From Herpetosiphon aurantiacus DSM 785 (GTDB lineage: Bacteria > Chloroflexota > Chloroflexia > Chloroflexales > Herpetosiphonaceae), in NCBI GenBank assembly GCA_000018565.1, contig CP000875.1:62001-126000 (forward strand): 64,000 bases of DNA, in the 5' to 3' direction. The notes beneath the pieces were generated by a model. It worked only from the letters and a program-made list of their open reading frames with translations, had not been told where the DNA came from and searched no databases. Positions 52,888 through 60,509 of this stretch are shown here, one piece after another. The position numbers and the translations under genes were made by a program. Each line of letters opens with the position of its first letter. Positions within the stretch are counted from its first letter, which is position 1.

Positions 52888-55800
52888 ATGGCAGGGAACC
52901 AAGCAATTTTTGACCGTGCGTTAGAACAATATCAGCTTGCCTCACGTGCTGGCGATTGGAACAAAGCTTTAACCGAAGCTGCTCGGGCCATGACCGAATT
53001 TCCGACTCACGAGCAGGCTCGGATTGCTGTCGCCACCGCGTTGTTTCATACCAATAAGCTTCCACAAGCGCTGCAATTGTGGCAGGAGTTGCTCAAGCGC
53101 AATCCTGATAATCCGATTTTTACCGAATATATTGCCAAGATTTATCGCGCCCAAGGCGATACCGACCAAGCGATCGAGTTGTTTATGCAATTGGCTGAAC
53201 GCTTGATCGCCCAAAAATTGCCTTTGAAGGCAGTGCGAGCTTATCGCGATATTTTGGATATTCACCCCAGCCACGAAGAAGCCCGCGTGCGCTTGGCGAT
53301 GGTACTGGCTGAATCGGGCGATAAGCCTGGCGCAATCCGTGAATATTTGCATTTGGGTCAGCAATTTTATGATGCTGAACAATACGATGCTGCTGATGAA
53401 GCCGCCGTCGAAGCCCTCAATGTTGACCCTGCTAGCCTCTCGGCCCAAGAATTCAAGAAGAAAGTTGATTTGGCACGGCAGGCCTTAATCACTGCTGCCA
53501 CAGGCGATCAATTGCCCGATCAAGGTCGTTTGCAAACCAAAGAACAAATCGAACGCGCGGTCAATGAGGCGATTGAGTATCAAAATAATGGGTTGCTGGA
53601 GCAAGCCGCCCAAATGTATGAACGGGTGGTTGAAGTGCTGCCCGAACGCGCCGACATGCAGTATAGCTTGGGCTTGATTTACGATGAGCTTGAGCGGCAT
53701 AAAGATGCCTTGCGGGTGCTCGAAATTGCCAGCCATAACGATGAATACGCCCTCTCTGCCCACTTTGCAATTGGTACGATCTACCAAAAGCTGGGCCAAA
53801 TGGAACGTGCTGCCCAAGAGTTTGAGCAAGCGATTCGCTATGTCGATTTGCAATCGATCGGCAAAGAAGAAGCCAACGATTTGATCGATATGTACGAAGC
53901 GACCTCGGCGATTTATCTTGAACTAGGCGATGTGGCGCGGGCAGCCTCGTTGTATTCAACCTTGGCAGGCTTTTTGCAGGGCAAACGTTGGGGCGCGGAA
54001 CAAGCGGCGCAATACAATGCCAAGGCTAAAGAGCTGACCGACCGCAGCATGATGTCGAAATTGCGCATGCTTGGCACGGGTATTTTGAATGCGCCGCCAC
54101 CTGAAGAGGCTGTGCCTGAACCACAGACCGAAACTTGGGGCAAGATGCCCTCGATCACCGATTTCCTCAGTCCCAAAAGTCGCGTCGAAGCCAGCCCAGT
54201 CGATGATATGGCCAGCCTTGAGGCCTTGCTTAGCGCTAATACCGGCCCAGCACCCCAAACGATGCTTACCGATATTGATCCGCTTGATGTGCTGGCCGCC
54301 AATTTGCCACCTGCTGGCGAAGTACATTTTGCGCCGCTCACGCCAATTGATACCGAAGGCCGTAGCGAGCGGATTCAGCGTTTGGTTGAGGCCAGCGAAT
54401 CGTTTGCCGAGCAAAATTTCTTGTATGCGGCGCTTGATGCCTGTCATGAAATTATTCGCTACGATCTGGAGTTTTATGCTATTCACCTGCGGATGGCTGA
54501 AATTCTCGAACGTTTGGGGCGTATGGATCAAGCGCTCGCCAAACTCAATTTGTTGATCGAAACCTACAAAGCGCGGGGCGAAACCCACAAGGCGATTGGG
54601 GTCTATCACAAACTGATCGATCTTTCGGCTGATAGCACGATCATTCGGGCTGAATTGGCTGAGGTGCTACGCAAACAAGGCCGTAGCGATGAGGCCGCTG
54701 AGCAGTTGGCCTATGTTGCCAACCAACAATTCCGCCAAGGCCAAACCGTCAAAGCCTTGGAGCAATTTCGCAAGTTGTTGGAATGGGCACCTGATAGCGT
54801 CAATTTACGTGCTCAATATGGCCAAGTGTTGCTCAAACTCGAACGTTGGGAAGCAGCCTTGGAAGAATTCCGCCGAGTTATCGTGCAAAAACCCGATGAT
54901 TTGGTGGTGATGGCCCAAGCCAATATTGCCCTGGCCATGATGGGCGAATTCCCCGATGCGATTTGGGATTCAGTCGCAGCCTTGATTCAAAAGCTGGCTA
55001 GCAATCCGCAACAGCTTAACGATGTGCAAGCCGAATATCGCGCCGTCACCCTGATTACTGATCGGGCGATTATTCAGTTTCTCTTGGGCTTGATTCAGCA
55101 ATCAACCAAGCAACATCCGGCGGCGATGCACTCATTCAATCAAGCGCTCGAATTGCTCGAAATTGATGCTGATCCCTTGGTTCCGCCAGTGCTGGTCTAT
55201 CAAGCGATTGCCGATAGCTACATTGCCGAGGGTAATGCTGCTGGCTCAATCGAACAGTTGCGCAAAATCGAGGCGATTTTGGTGACTGGCACTGTGCCAG
55301 CCATGAGCACCAAGCATGCCTTTGCCCAACCCTTCAACGAGGGTGAGTTGCAACGGCGTTTGGCCGAAGCCTATGCCGCTAATGAGAATTTCGAAGGCGC
55401 AATTCAGGCCTTGCAACGGGTCAAGCAATTGTTGCCCTACGACCGCCAAGCTTACACCAAATTGGCTGATATCTACTTCCGCCAAGGCCGCCTAAACGAA
55501 GCCTTGACCCAACTTGATGAGTTGGCAACTTACTACGAAAGCCAAAGCCAGCTTGACCGTGCCTTGGAGATTTTGGCCACGGGCTTGCAATTAGCACCCA
55601 AGAATATCCCAATCAAATCGCGCCATGCCCAGCTGATGATGCGGCGCGGCTATCTTGATGAGGGCTTGGTAGGCTTGGATGAATTGGCTGAGTTGCAGCG
55701 CAAACAAGGCTTGGTCAAGGATGCAGTGGCGAGCATTCAGCAAGTCGCTGATGTGTATTGGACGTTGGGCAAGGTTGATAAAGCTGCCGAGATGTACAAC

Positions 55801-56160
55801 CGAATTGTGCAGATCGCGCCCAACGACACCGAAGCTCGTCAACACTTGGTCAGCTTTAACATTCTTTCGTTGCGCACCAAGGATGCAATTATCCAGTTGC
55901 GTGAAATTGCACGGCTCTCAATTCAGCAACGCAACTACGAAGAAGCGATTGCTTCCTATCACCAAGTGATTGCGCTCGATCAAAAAGATGCCGATGCCTA
56001 CGAGCAATTGGCCGATGTGCTGATGCGAGCACAAGAGTATGGTCAGGCCGTGCGTACCTATAAACAATTGGCGAAATTGTTGCCCGATGATGATCGGGTC
56101 GAAGCTTTGCAAAGCGCCGCCCAACGCATGCTTGATCAGCAACAGGTGGCCAAAGGCTAG
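52888..56160 (+). CDS. Large TPR-repeat protein
   Basis: This 1090-residue cytoplasmic protein consists almost wholly of tetratricopeptide repeats (for example QALQLWQELLKRNPDNPIF, EQAAQMYERVVEVLPE, EALTQLDELATYYE), with a proline-rich spacer at about 405-490. It should serve as a protein-binding scaffold; many Chloroflexota carry such large TPR proteins without known function. GGGGG 6 bases before ATG 52888 supports the start over a GTG at 52870. It follows the dnaC-like gene by 103 bases. A good terminator follows at 56190-56221. Confidence 0.85.
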   Translation: MAGNQAIFDRALEQYQLASRAGDWNKALTEAARAMTEFPTHEQARIAVATALFHTNKLPQALQLWQELLKRNPDNPIFTEYIAKIYRAQGDTDQAIELFMQLAERLIAQKLPLKAVRAYRDILDIHPSHEEARVRLAMVLAESGDKPGAIREYLHLGQQFYDAEQYDAADEAAVEALNVDPASLSAQEFKKKVDLARQALITAATGDQLPDQGRLQTKEQIERAVNEAIEYQNNGLLEQAAQMYERVVEVLPERADMQYSLGLIYDELERHKDALRVLEIASHNDEYALSAHFAIGTIYQKLGQMERAAQEFEQAIRYVDLQSIGKEEANDLIDMYEATSAIYLELGDVARAASLYSTLAGFLQGKRWGAEQAAQYNAKAKELTDRSMMSKLRMLGTGILNAPPPEEAVPEPQTETWGKMPSITDFLSPKSRVEASPVDDMASLEALLSANTGPAPQTMLTDIDPLDVLAANLPPAGEVHFAPLTPIDTEGRSERIQRLVEASESFAEQNFLYAALDACHEIIRYDLEFYAIHLRMAEILERLGRMDQALAKLNLLIETYKARGETHKAIGVYHKLIDLSADSTIIRAELAEVLRKQGRSDEAAEQLAYVANQQFRQGQTVKALEQFRKLLEWAPDSVNLRAQYGQVLLKLERWEAALEEFRRVIVQKPDDLVVMAQANIALAMMGEFPDAIWDSVAALIQKLASNPQQLNDVQAEYRAVTLITDRAIIQFLLGLIQQSTKQHPAAMHSFNQALELLEIDADPLVPPVLVYQAIADSYIAEGNAAGSIEQLRKIEAILVTGTVPAMSTKHAFAQPFNEGELQRRLAEAYAANENFEGAIQALQRVKQLLPYDRQAYTKLADIYFRQGRLNEALTQLDELATYYESQSQLDRALEILATGLQLAPKNIPIKSRHAQLMMRRGYLDEGLVGLDELAELQRKQGLVKDAVASIQQVADVYWTLGKVDKAAEMYNRIVQIAPNDTEARQHLVSFNILSLRTKDAIIQLREIARLSIQQRNYEEAIASYHQVIALDQKDADAYEQLADVLMRAQEYGQAVRTYKQLAKLLPDDDRVEALQSAAQRMLDQQQVAKG

Positions 56161-56189
56161 CATTCTCCTAAACTTCGCAAAATTCAAAG

Positions 56190-56221
56190 CAGCGCTGAAG
56201 CCTTGTGCTCGGCGCTGTTTT
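56190..56221 (+). terminator. Intrinsic terminator after the TPR gene
   Basis: CAGCGCTGA and TCGGCGCTG form a 9 bp stem with one T-G wobble and a 10-base loop, followed by TTTT. It lies 30 bases past the stop. Confidence 0.7.
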
Positions 56222-56258
56222 GGTTAATGGTTTGAGACAATCAAGGAGCAGGTTGGCT

Positions 56259-57095
56259 ATGCAAGCGCCGCTTAATCGTGAAACCGTGCATTTTTGGCAA
56301 GATCGGGTGCTGAATAACTTGGAGTTGTTGCATGCCCACTATATTACCCAGCGTTTTGCTCCGCATAGCCATGAAGAATTTGCGATTGGGGTGATTGAGG
56401 CTGGTGGCCAGGCCTTTACCTATCAGCGGCGCTCGGAGTGGCTTATGCCTGCTGGCAGTATTGCGGTGATTAATCCGCAGGTGGTGCATACTGGCCATGC
56501 GGCTACGCCCCAAGGCTGGGTCTATCGTATGTTTTATCCACCAGCGCAAATCTTGCAGCAAGCTGCTAGTCAATTAGCTGGGCGCAATCAAGCAACCCCA
56601 TTTTTTCCTCAGCCAGTGATTCATGATCCATTTTTGATGCAGCGCCTGCTTCAACTTCATCAATTGTTGGAAGACCCCAGCACCACTGCGCTCGAACGCG
56701 AATCGCGCTTGCTCTGGACGATGGCACAACTCATTATTCGCCATGCTCAAAGCAAACCAGCGCTTAGCGCCCAGCAACTGCACCCCAAAGCGGTAACGAC
56801 GATTCGTGAATATTTGGCGGTGCACTATGCTGATTCAATTTCGCTTGAGCAACTGGCCCAATTGGTCAATTTAAGTCCGTTTCATACACTGCGGATGTTT
56901 CGTCAAGCAACTGGTTTGCCACCCCATGGCTACCTCATTCAATTGCGAATCAATCAAGCGAAACAGCTGTTACATACGCAGTTGCCCTTGGCCGAGGTAG
57001 CCGTGCAAACCGGATTTAGCGACCAAAGTCATTTGAACCGTCATTTCAAGCGGGTTTTAGGCGTTACACCACTGCAATATCGTCGCCAAGGCTAA
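56259..57095 (+). CDS. AraC family transcriptional regulator
   Basis: This 278-residue protein has an N-terminal cupin-like ligand domain (FAPHSHEEFAIGVIEAGGQAF) and a C-terminal AraC double helix-turn-helix: ISLEQLAQLVNLSPFHTLRMFRQATGLPPHGYL and LAEVAVQTGFSDQSHLNRHFKRVLGVTP. AAGGAG 10 bases before ATG 56259 supports the start. The azlC/azlD exporter genes follow in the same direction after 82 bases, so it probably regulates them, by analogy with other AraC-azlCD pairs. A palindrome between them (57108-57129) is a candidate operator. Confidence 0.9.
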   Translation: MQAPLNRETVHFWQDRVLNNLELLHAHYITQRFAPHSHEEFAIGVIEAGGQAFTYQRRSEWLMPAGSIAVINPQVVHTGHAATPQGWVYRMFYPPAQILQQAASQLAGRNQATPFFPQPVIHDPFLMQRLLQLHQLLEDPSTTALERESRLLWTMAQLIIRHAQSKPALSAQQLHPKAVTTIREYLAVHYADSISLEQLAQLVNLSPFHTLRMFRQATGLPPHGYLIQLRINQAKQLLHTQLPLAEVAVQTGFSDQSHLNRHFKRVLGVTPLQYRRQG

Positions 57096-57107
57096 ATTAG
57101 CAAGATC

Positions 57108-57129
57108 ATCCAAGCAATTAATCTTGGAT
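57108..57129. promoter_or_regulatory. Inverted repeat between the AraC gene and azlC
   Basis: ATCCAAG and CTTGGAT are perfect inverted copies around CAATTAAT. It lies 12 bases past the regulator stop and 48 bases before azlC, and may be an AraC-protein site or a weak terminator. Confidence 0.4.
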
Positions 57130-57177
57130 CAAGCTATGCTCAATTAAATCGTAGTTTACAAGCTTTGGAGCAGCGCC

Positions 57178-57864
57178 ATGCACTCAATTTCTGCTACCTT
57201 TCGCGCTGGAATTCGCGCGTTTTTGCCGATTGCCGTGGGGATTATCCCATTTGCCTTGATTTCGGGCATTGCCGCGATGAGTGTTGGTTTATCGATTCCC
57301 CAAGCTATTGCCATGTCGATGATTGTGTTTGCTGGCTCGGCTCAGTTGGTGGCGATGCAGCTCTTGGCTGAGCATACCCCGATGCTCTTGATCATCCTGA
57401 CGACCGTGATTATTAACTTGCGCTTTGTGATGTATAGCGCCTCATTGGCTGACCACTTTGCTCAATTGAAGCAGCGCTGGAAGTGGCTTAGTGCCTATTT
57501 GCTGACCGATCAGGCTTATGCTTTGGCGATTAGCCTATATCAGCGCAAGCCCCATATGCACTACAAACCATGGTTTTACCTTGGCGCGGCAATCAGTATG
57601 TGGATTACTTGGCAAATTGGGGCGGTAGTTGGGATGCTCGTTGGCCAGCAATTTCCGGCTAGTTGGCAACTCGATTTTACAATTCCACTGACCTTTATTG
57701 CCTTGGCCATGCCTGCGATCAAAAATCGACGCTTGGCGGCGGTGGCCCTTTGCGCCGCGATTATGGCGGGAGCCACGGTCATGCTGCCCTATAAATTGGG
57801 CTTGGTGTTGAGTGTATTGGCGGGGGTTGGGCTTGGTTTGTATCTTGAGGGGCGGCAGGCATGA
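57178..57864 (+). CDS. azlC: AzlC-like branched-chain amino acid exporter subunit
   Basis: This 228-residue membrane protein has about seven hydrophobic segments and the AzlC features GIIPFALISGIAAMSVGLS, MIVFAGSAQLVAMQLL and VIINLRFVMYSASLADHF. With AzlD it forms a branched-chain amino acid (or analogue) efflux pair in the membrane. GGAGCAG precedes ATG 57178. It overlaps azlD by four bases (ATGA). It follows an AraC regulator. Confidence 0.9.
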   Translation: MHSISATFRAGIRAFLPIAVGIIPFALISGIAAMSVGLSIPQAIAMSMIVFAGSAQLVAMQLLAEHTPMLLIILTTVIINLRFVMYSASLADHFAQLKQRWKWLSAYLLTDQAYALAISLYQRKPHMHYKPWFYLGAAISMWITWQIGAVVGMLVGQQFPASWQLDFTIPLTFIALAMPAIKNRRLAAVALCAAIMAGATVMLPYKLGLVLSVLAGVGLGLYLEGRQA

Positions 57865-58172
57865 TGATTTTACTGCTGATTATTGGCATGGGCTGCGTGA
57901 CATTTTTGCTGCGGCTCTCGTTTATTAGCGTTGCGGGTAAAACCAGCATGCCTCAATGGTTGCAACGCTGTTTGCAATTTGTGCCGATTGCCGTGCTGAT
58001 GGCAATTATTGTGCCTGATTTAATCTATCAACAGCATCGTTATCAATTGCTCAACAATAATGAGCGCTTGATTGCGGGCTTGGTAGCGGCCTTGGTTGCT
58101 TGGAAAACCAATAATGTGCTGCTGACGATTGGAACTGGCATGGGTTTGTTGTGGCTGTTGCAAAGCTTGTAG
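57861..58172 (+). CDS. azlD: AzlD-like branched-chain amino acid exporter subunit
   Basis: This 103-residue membrane protein has about four hydrophobic segments (ILLLIIGMGCVTFLLRLSF, LQFVPIAVLMAIIVPDLI, LIAGLVAALVAWKT, IGTGMGLLWLLQSL) and matches the AzlD size and pattern. Its ATG overlaps the azlC stop. It is the small partner of AzlC. A long-form repeat copy follows at 58235-58346. Confidence 0.88.
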   Translation: MMILLLIIGMGCVTFLLRLSFISVAGKTSMPQWLQRCLQFVPIAVLMAIIVPDLIYQQHRYQLLNNNERLIAGLVAALVAWKTNNVLLTIGTGMGLLWLLQSL

Positions 58173-58234
58173 CATTTCCCTCGCTCCCTTCTCTCACGAT
58201 GGTGGCAGCTAGCTTCCAAGGCTGGGTTTTAAGA

Positions 58235-58346
58235 TCCCTCATCCCCAACCCTTCTCCCACTGCGGCGGGAGAAGGGAGGCCCAACCGTCATAATGTGGTG
58301 GTTCCCCCTCGCTCGCTTGGCGGGAGAGGGGGTCAGGGGGTGAGGG
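58235..58346. repeat. CCCTCACCCC palindromic repeat, long form
   Basis: Starts CCCTCATCCCCAACCCTTCT and ends GGGGTCAGGGGGTGAGGG, with internal TTCCCCCTCG. A tail containing CCACTGTTAAAAACCCAC (about 58376-58393) follows, as with the copy at 16399. Confidence 0.8.
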
Positions 58347-58425
58347 CATGAACATCTACGGCGAATTCCACCCAACCACTGTTAAAAACCCACTCTTGGA
58401 AGGATGGCTAGGAGGTGAGGGACTC

Positions 58426-59454
58426 TCAGCGATCGGTTGGTGGTGGTAGTTGGTCGCTTGTGCCCTGCATATTGCTGACTTGCACCCAGCCAACAATATT
58501 CGAGCTACCACGCACAAAACCCTCGTACCAGCCATCACGCTGGCGAAATGGCATAAAACGTTGATCTTCTTCCAGCGTATGTAACACCCGCGACTCAGCA
58601 TCGGGTGCTGAATGCACGGTCACGTCGGCAGTTTTGGGGCGCTGAATCGCATATTCAATTACCCGCAGCGCTTCTAAATCATTGGGATCGCGCACTTCGA
58701 GGTAGCGCAGCAAGCCATTGGCGATGCTCTGAGCAATTACATCTGATTGATTGAGCATAAACGCCCGATCCGTGGGATTAGTCAAAAAGCCCATTTCAAC
58801 GATCACGGCTGGGGTGGTTGGGGCGATGGCATTGCGATGTCGCCGCCAACTAAAGGCATAGTAGCCGCGCATATTGGCGGTAATCGCCGAATCTTGAGGC
58901 ATATCAGTGCCAGCGGCATATTCGCTAACTAAACTATCGAGCAATAATAAACTGGCTTCAGAGGCTCGCCATGGGGTGGCCATTTTGAAGCCGCGACTGC
59001 TGGTGCTGGTCGAACCATCGGCATGAATCGAGATAAAAGCATCGGCTTTGTAGGCGACTGGCACGGTCGCAGGCAACAGATCGACCGTAATCCCCTCGGC
59101 TTCAAGCAAGGCTTTTACTTGCTCAGCAACTGGCAAGTTCACATCCGATTCGGTAATCCCATTGACAAATGCCCCAGTTGAAGTGCGAAATTTAGCCAAA
59201 TCATCAGGTAAATCTTCGGTTTGCCAATGGCCAACTTGAATTCCGACCCGTGGTGGTTGGGGCACGGGTGTTTCAGTTGGCGGGGCTGGGGTCGCACTTG
59301 GTGCTGGAGTCGCTGTCGGCACAACCCTGGTCGGGGCACTGGTGGCGATCGCGATTTGCTGCACCGCAGCAGGTTTGGGAGCTTCAACAAGCATAGCAGC
59401 ATCGCTACAGCCTACAACGAACAAAGTGCCAACAATCAAAGACCAGCGTTTCAT
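58426..59454 (-). CDS. Lipoprotein N-acetylmuramoyl-L-alanine amidase
   Basis: This 342-residue protein has a lipoprotein signal (LIVGTLFVVGC) and a Pro/Ala/Thr-rich linker. An Amidase_3 domain follows: IQVGHW (zinc His), ITESDVNLPVAEQV (zinc Glu), FISIHADGS (zinc His) and IVEMGFLTNPTD (catalytic Glu). The C-terminal part (ADVTVHSAPDAESRVL to IVGWVQVSNM) looks like a bacterial SH3 domain that binds wall. It should cut the amide bond between muramic acid and the stem peptide outside the membrane. AAGGAA 10 bases before the ATG at 59454 is a fair site. Confidence 0.88.
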   Translation of the reverse strand: MKRWSLIVGTLFVVGCSDAAMLVEAPKPAAVQQIAIATSAPTRVVPTATPAPSATPAPPTETPVPQPPRVGIQVGHWQTEDLPDDLAKFRTSTGAFVNGITESDVNLPVAEQVKALLEAEGITVDLLPATVPVAYKADAFISIHADGSTSTSSRGFKMATPWRASEASLLLLDSLVSEYAAGTDMPQDSAITANMRGYYAFSWRRHRNAIAPTTPAVIVEMGFLTNPTDRAFMLNQSDVIAQSIANGLLRYLEVRDPNDLEALRVIEYAIQRPKTADVTVHSAPDAESRVLHTLEEDQRFMPFRQRDGWYEGFVRGSSNIVGWVQVSNMQGTSDQLPPPTDR

Positions 59455-59636
59455 CGGGTGGTTCCTTGTATGGGTAGGGGTTGGTTGTTGGGGGTCGGGG
59501 ATTAGTTATCTGTATATTGCATGAGCCATGTTTTTAACCATCATCTGCCTTAACGTCTATAAAACCTTCCGAACCCCGAACCCTGACTCCCGATCCCCAA
59601 TAATTAAAAGATTAACATGGCTTTGCACTTAATTGC

Positions 59637-59667
59637 TTGACACAAAGATTAAGGTTGAGCATATATT
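59637..59667 (+). promoter_or_regulatory. Promoter of the response-regulator gene
   Basis: A perfect TTGACA (59637-59642) is followed by CATATATT; the best -10 options are CATATA (17-base spacing) or ATATAT (18 bases). Transcription would begin about 20-25 bases before ATG 59695. Confidence 0.6.
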
Positions 59668-59694
59668 TGATGATAATTGGCTAAGGATTCTCCC

Positions 59695-60441
59695 ATGCAG
59701 ACAATCCAAACATTGGTGGTTGAAGATCATCCGGCATTGCGGGCGGCGATGGTTGCTGGGTTGCAGGCTACCAAAGAGATAACCGTGATTGGCGAGGCTG
59801 GTAGCGGCGAGGATGCAATTGAATGGTGTGCTCAACATACGCCGCAAGCTATTTTGATGGATGTGGCCTTGGCCAGTGAACTTAATGGCATTCAAGCAGC
59901 AGTGATTATTCGCCGTGAGCATCCGCGGATTCCAGTGGTGTTTTATTCGATCCAAGATGATGATGCCTATTATCGCGATTTCCAGCGTTCGGGCATTCTA
60001 AGTCACTATGCGTATGTGCGCAAAAGCAATTATTTACTACCAGCGATGGTTGCCCCACTGCTGCGCGATGCCTTTCAAGGTCGGGCTTTTATCGACCCCG
60101 ATATTGCTAGTCGGGTGCAAGAAGTTCGCCACCGTGATGAGCAATCGGCGCTTGATTTGCTTGAGCCTGCCGAGCGCGAAGTGATGACCTTGGTGGCCCA
60201 TGGCTTTACCAACGATCAAATTGCCCAGCGCTTGGGTTTTCGTGATGCCCGTGCAGTCAGCCGCATCAATGGCCAAATTTACACGGCCTGGGGTTTGAAT
60301 GAAAATACAACCGATGAAAAAGTAGCGCGTACTCGGGCAACGATTATTTTTCACGAGCGCCAACTGATTGTCTGGGATGAAGAAGGACGCGGGCGGGCCT
60401 ATATGCCCGATGGTCAGTGGCAAGCACGCTGGAACGATTAA
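59695..60441 (+). CDS. NarL/LuxR-type response regulator
   Basis: This 248-residue protein has a receiver domain with acidic pair E10/D11, phospho-acceptor D56 in AILMDVALASE and K in YVRKSNY. A LuxR-type helix-turn-helix follows (LEPAEREVMTLVAHGFTNDQIAQRLGF). The C-terminal segment after the HTH (about 50 residues, VWDEEGRGRAYMPDGQWQARWND) is an unusual extension. No partner kinase is adjacent. AAGGATTC about 8 bases before ATG 59695 supports the start. A well-placed promoter sits at 59637-59667. The pullulanase gene follows after 68 bases; a regulatory link is possible but not shown. Confidence 0.85.
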   Translation: MQTIQTLVVEDHPALRAAMVAGLQATKEITVIGEAGSGEDAIEWCAQHTPQAILMDVALASELNGIQAAVIIRREHPRIPVVFYSIQDDDAYYRDFQRSGILSHYAYVRKSNYLLPAMVAPLLRDAFQGRAFIDPDIASRVQEVRHRDEQSALDLLEPAEREVMTLVAHGFTNDQIAQRLGFRDARAVSRINGQIYTAWGLNENTTDEKVARTRATIIFHERQLIVWDEEGRGRAYMPDGQWQARWND

Positions 60442-60509
60442 GCAAATTGCCAATTTGTTGCATATAATGTGCTATACATACGAGTTTACCCATGTGATGG
60501 GAGATTAAG

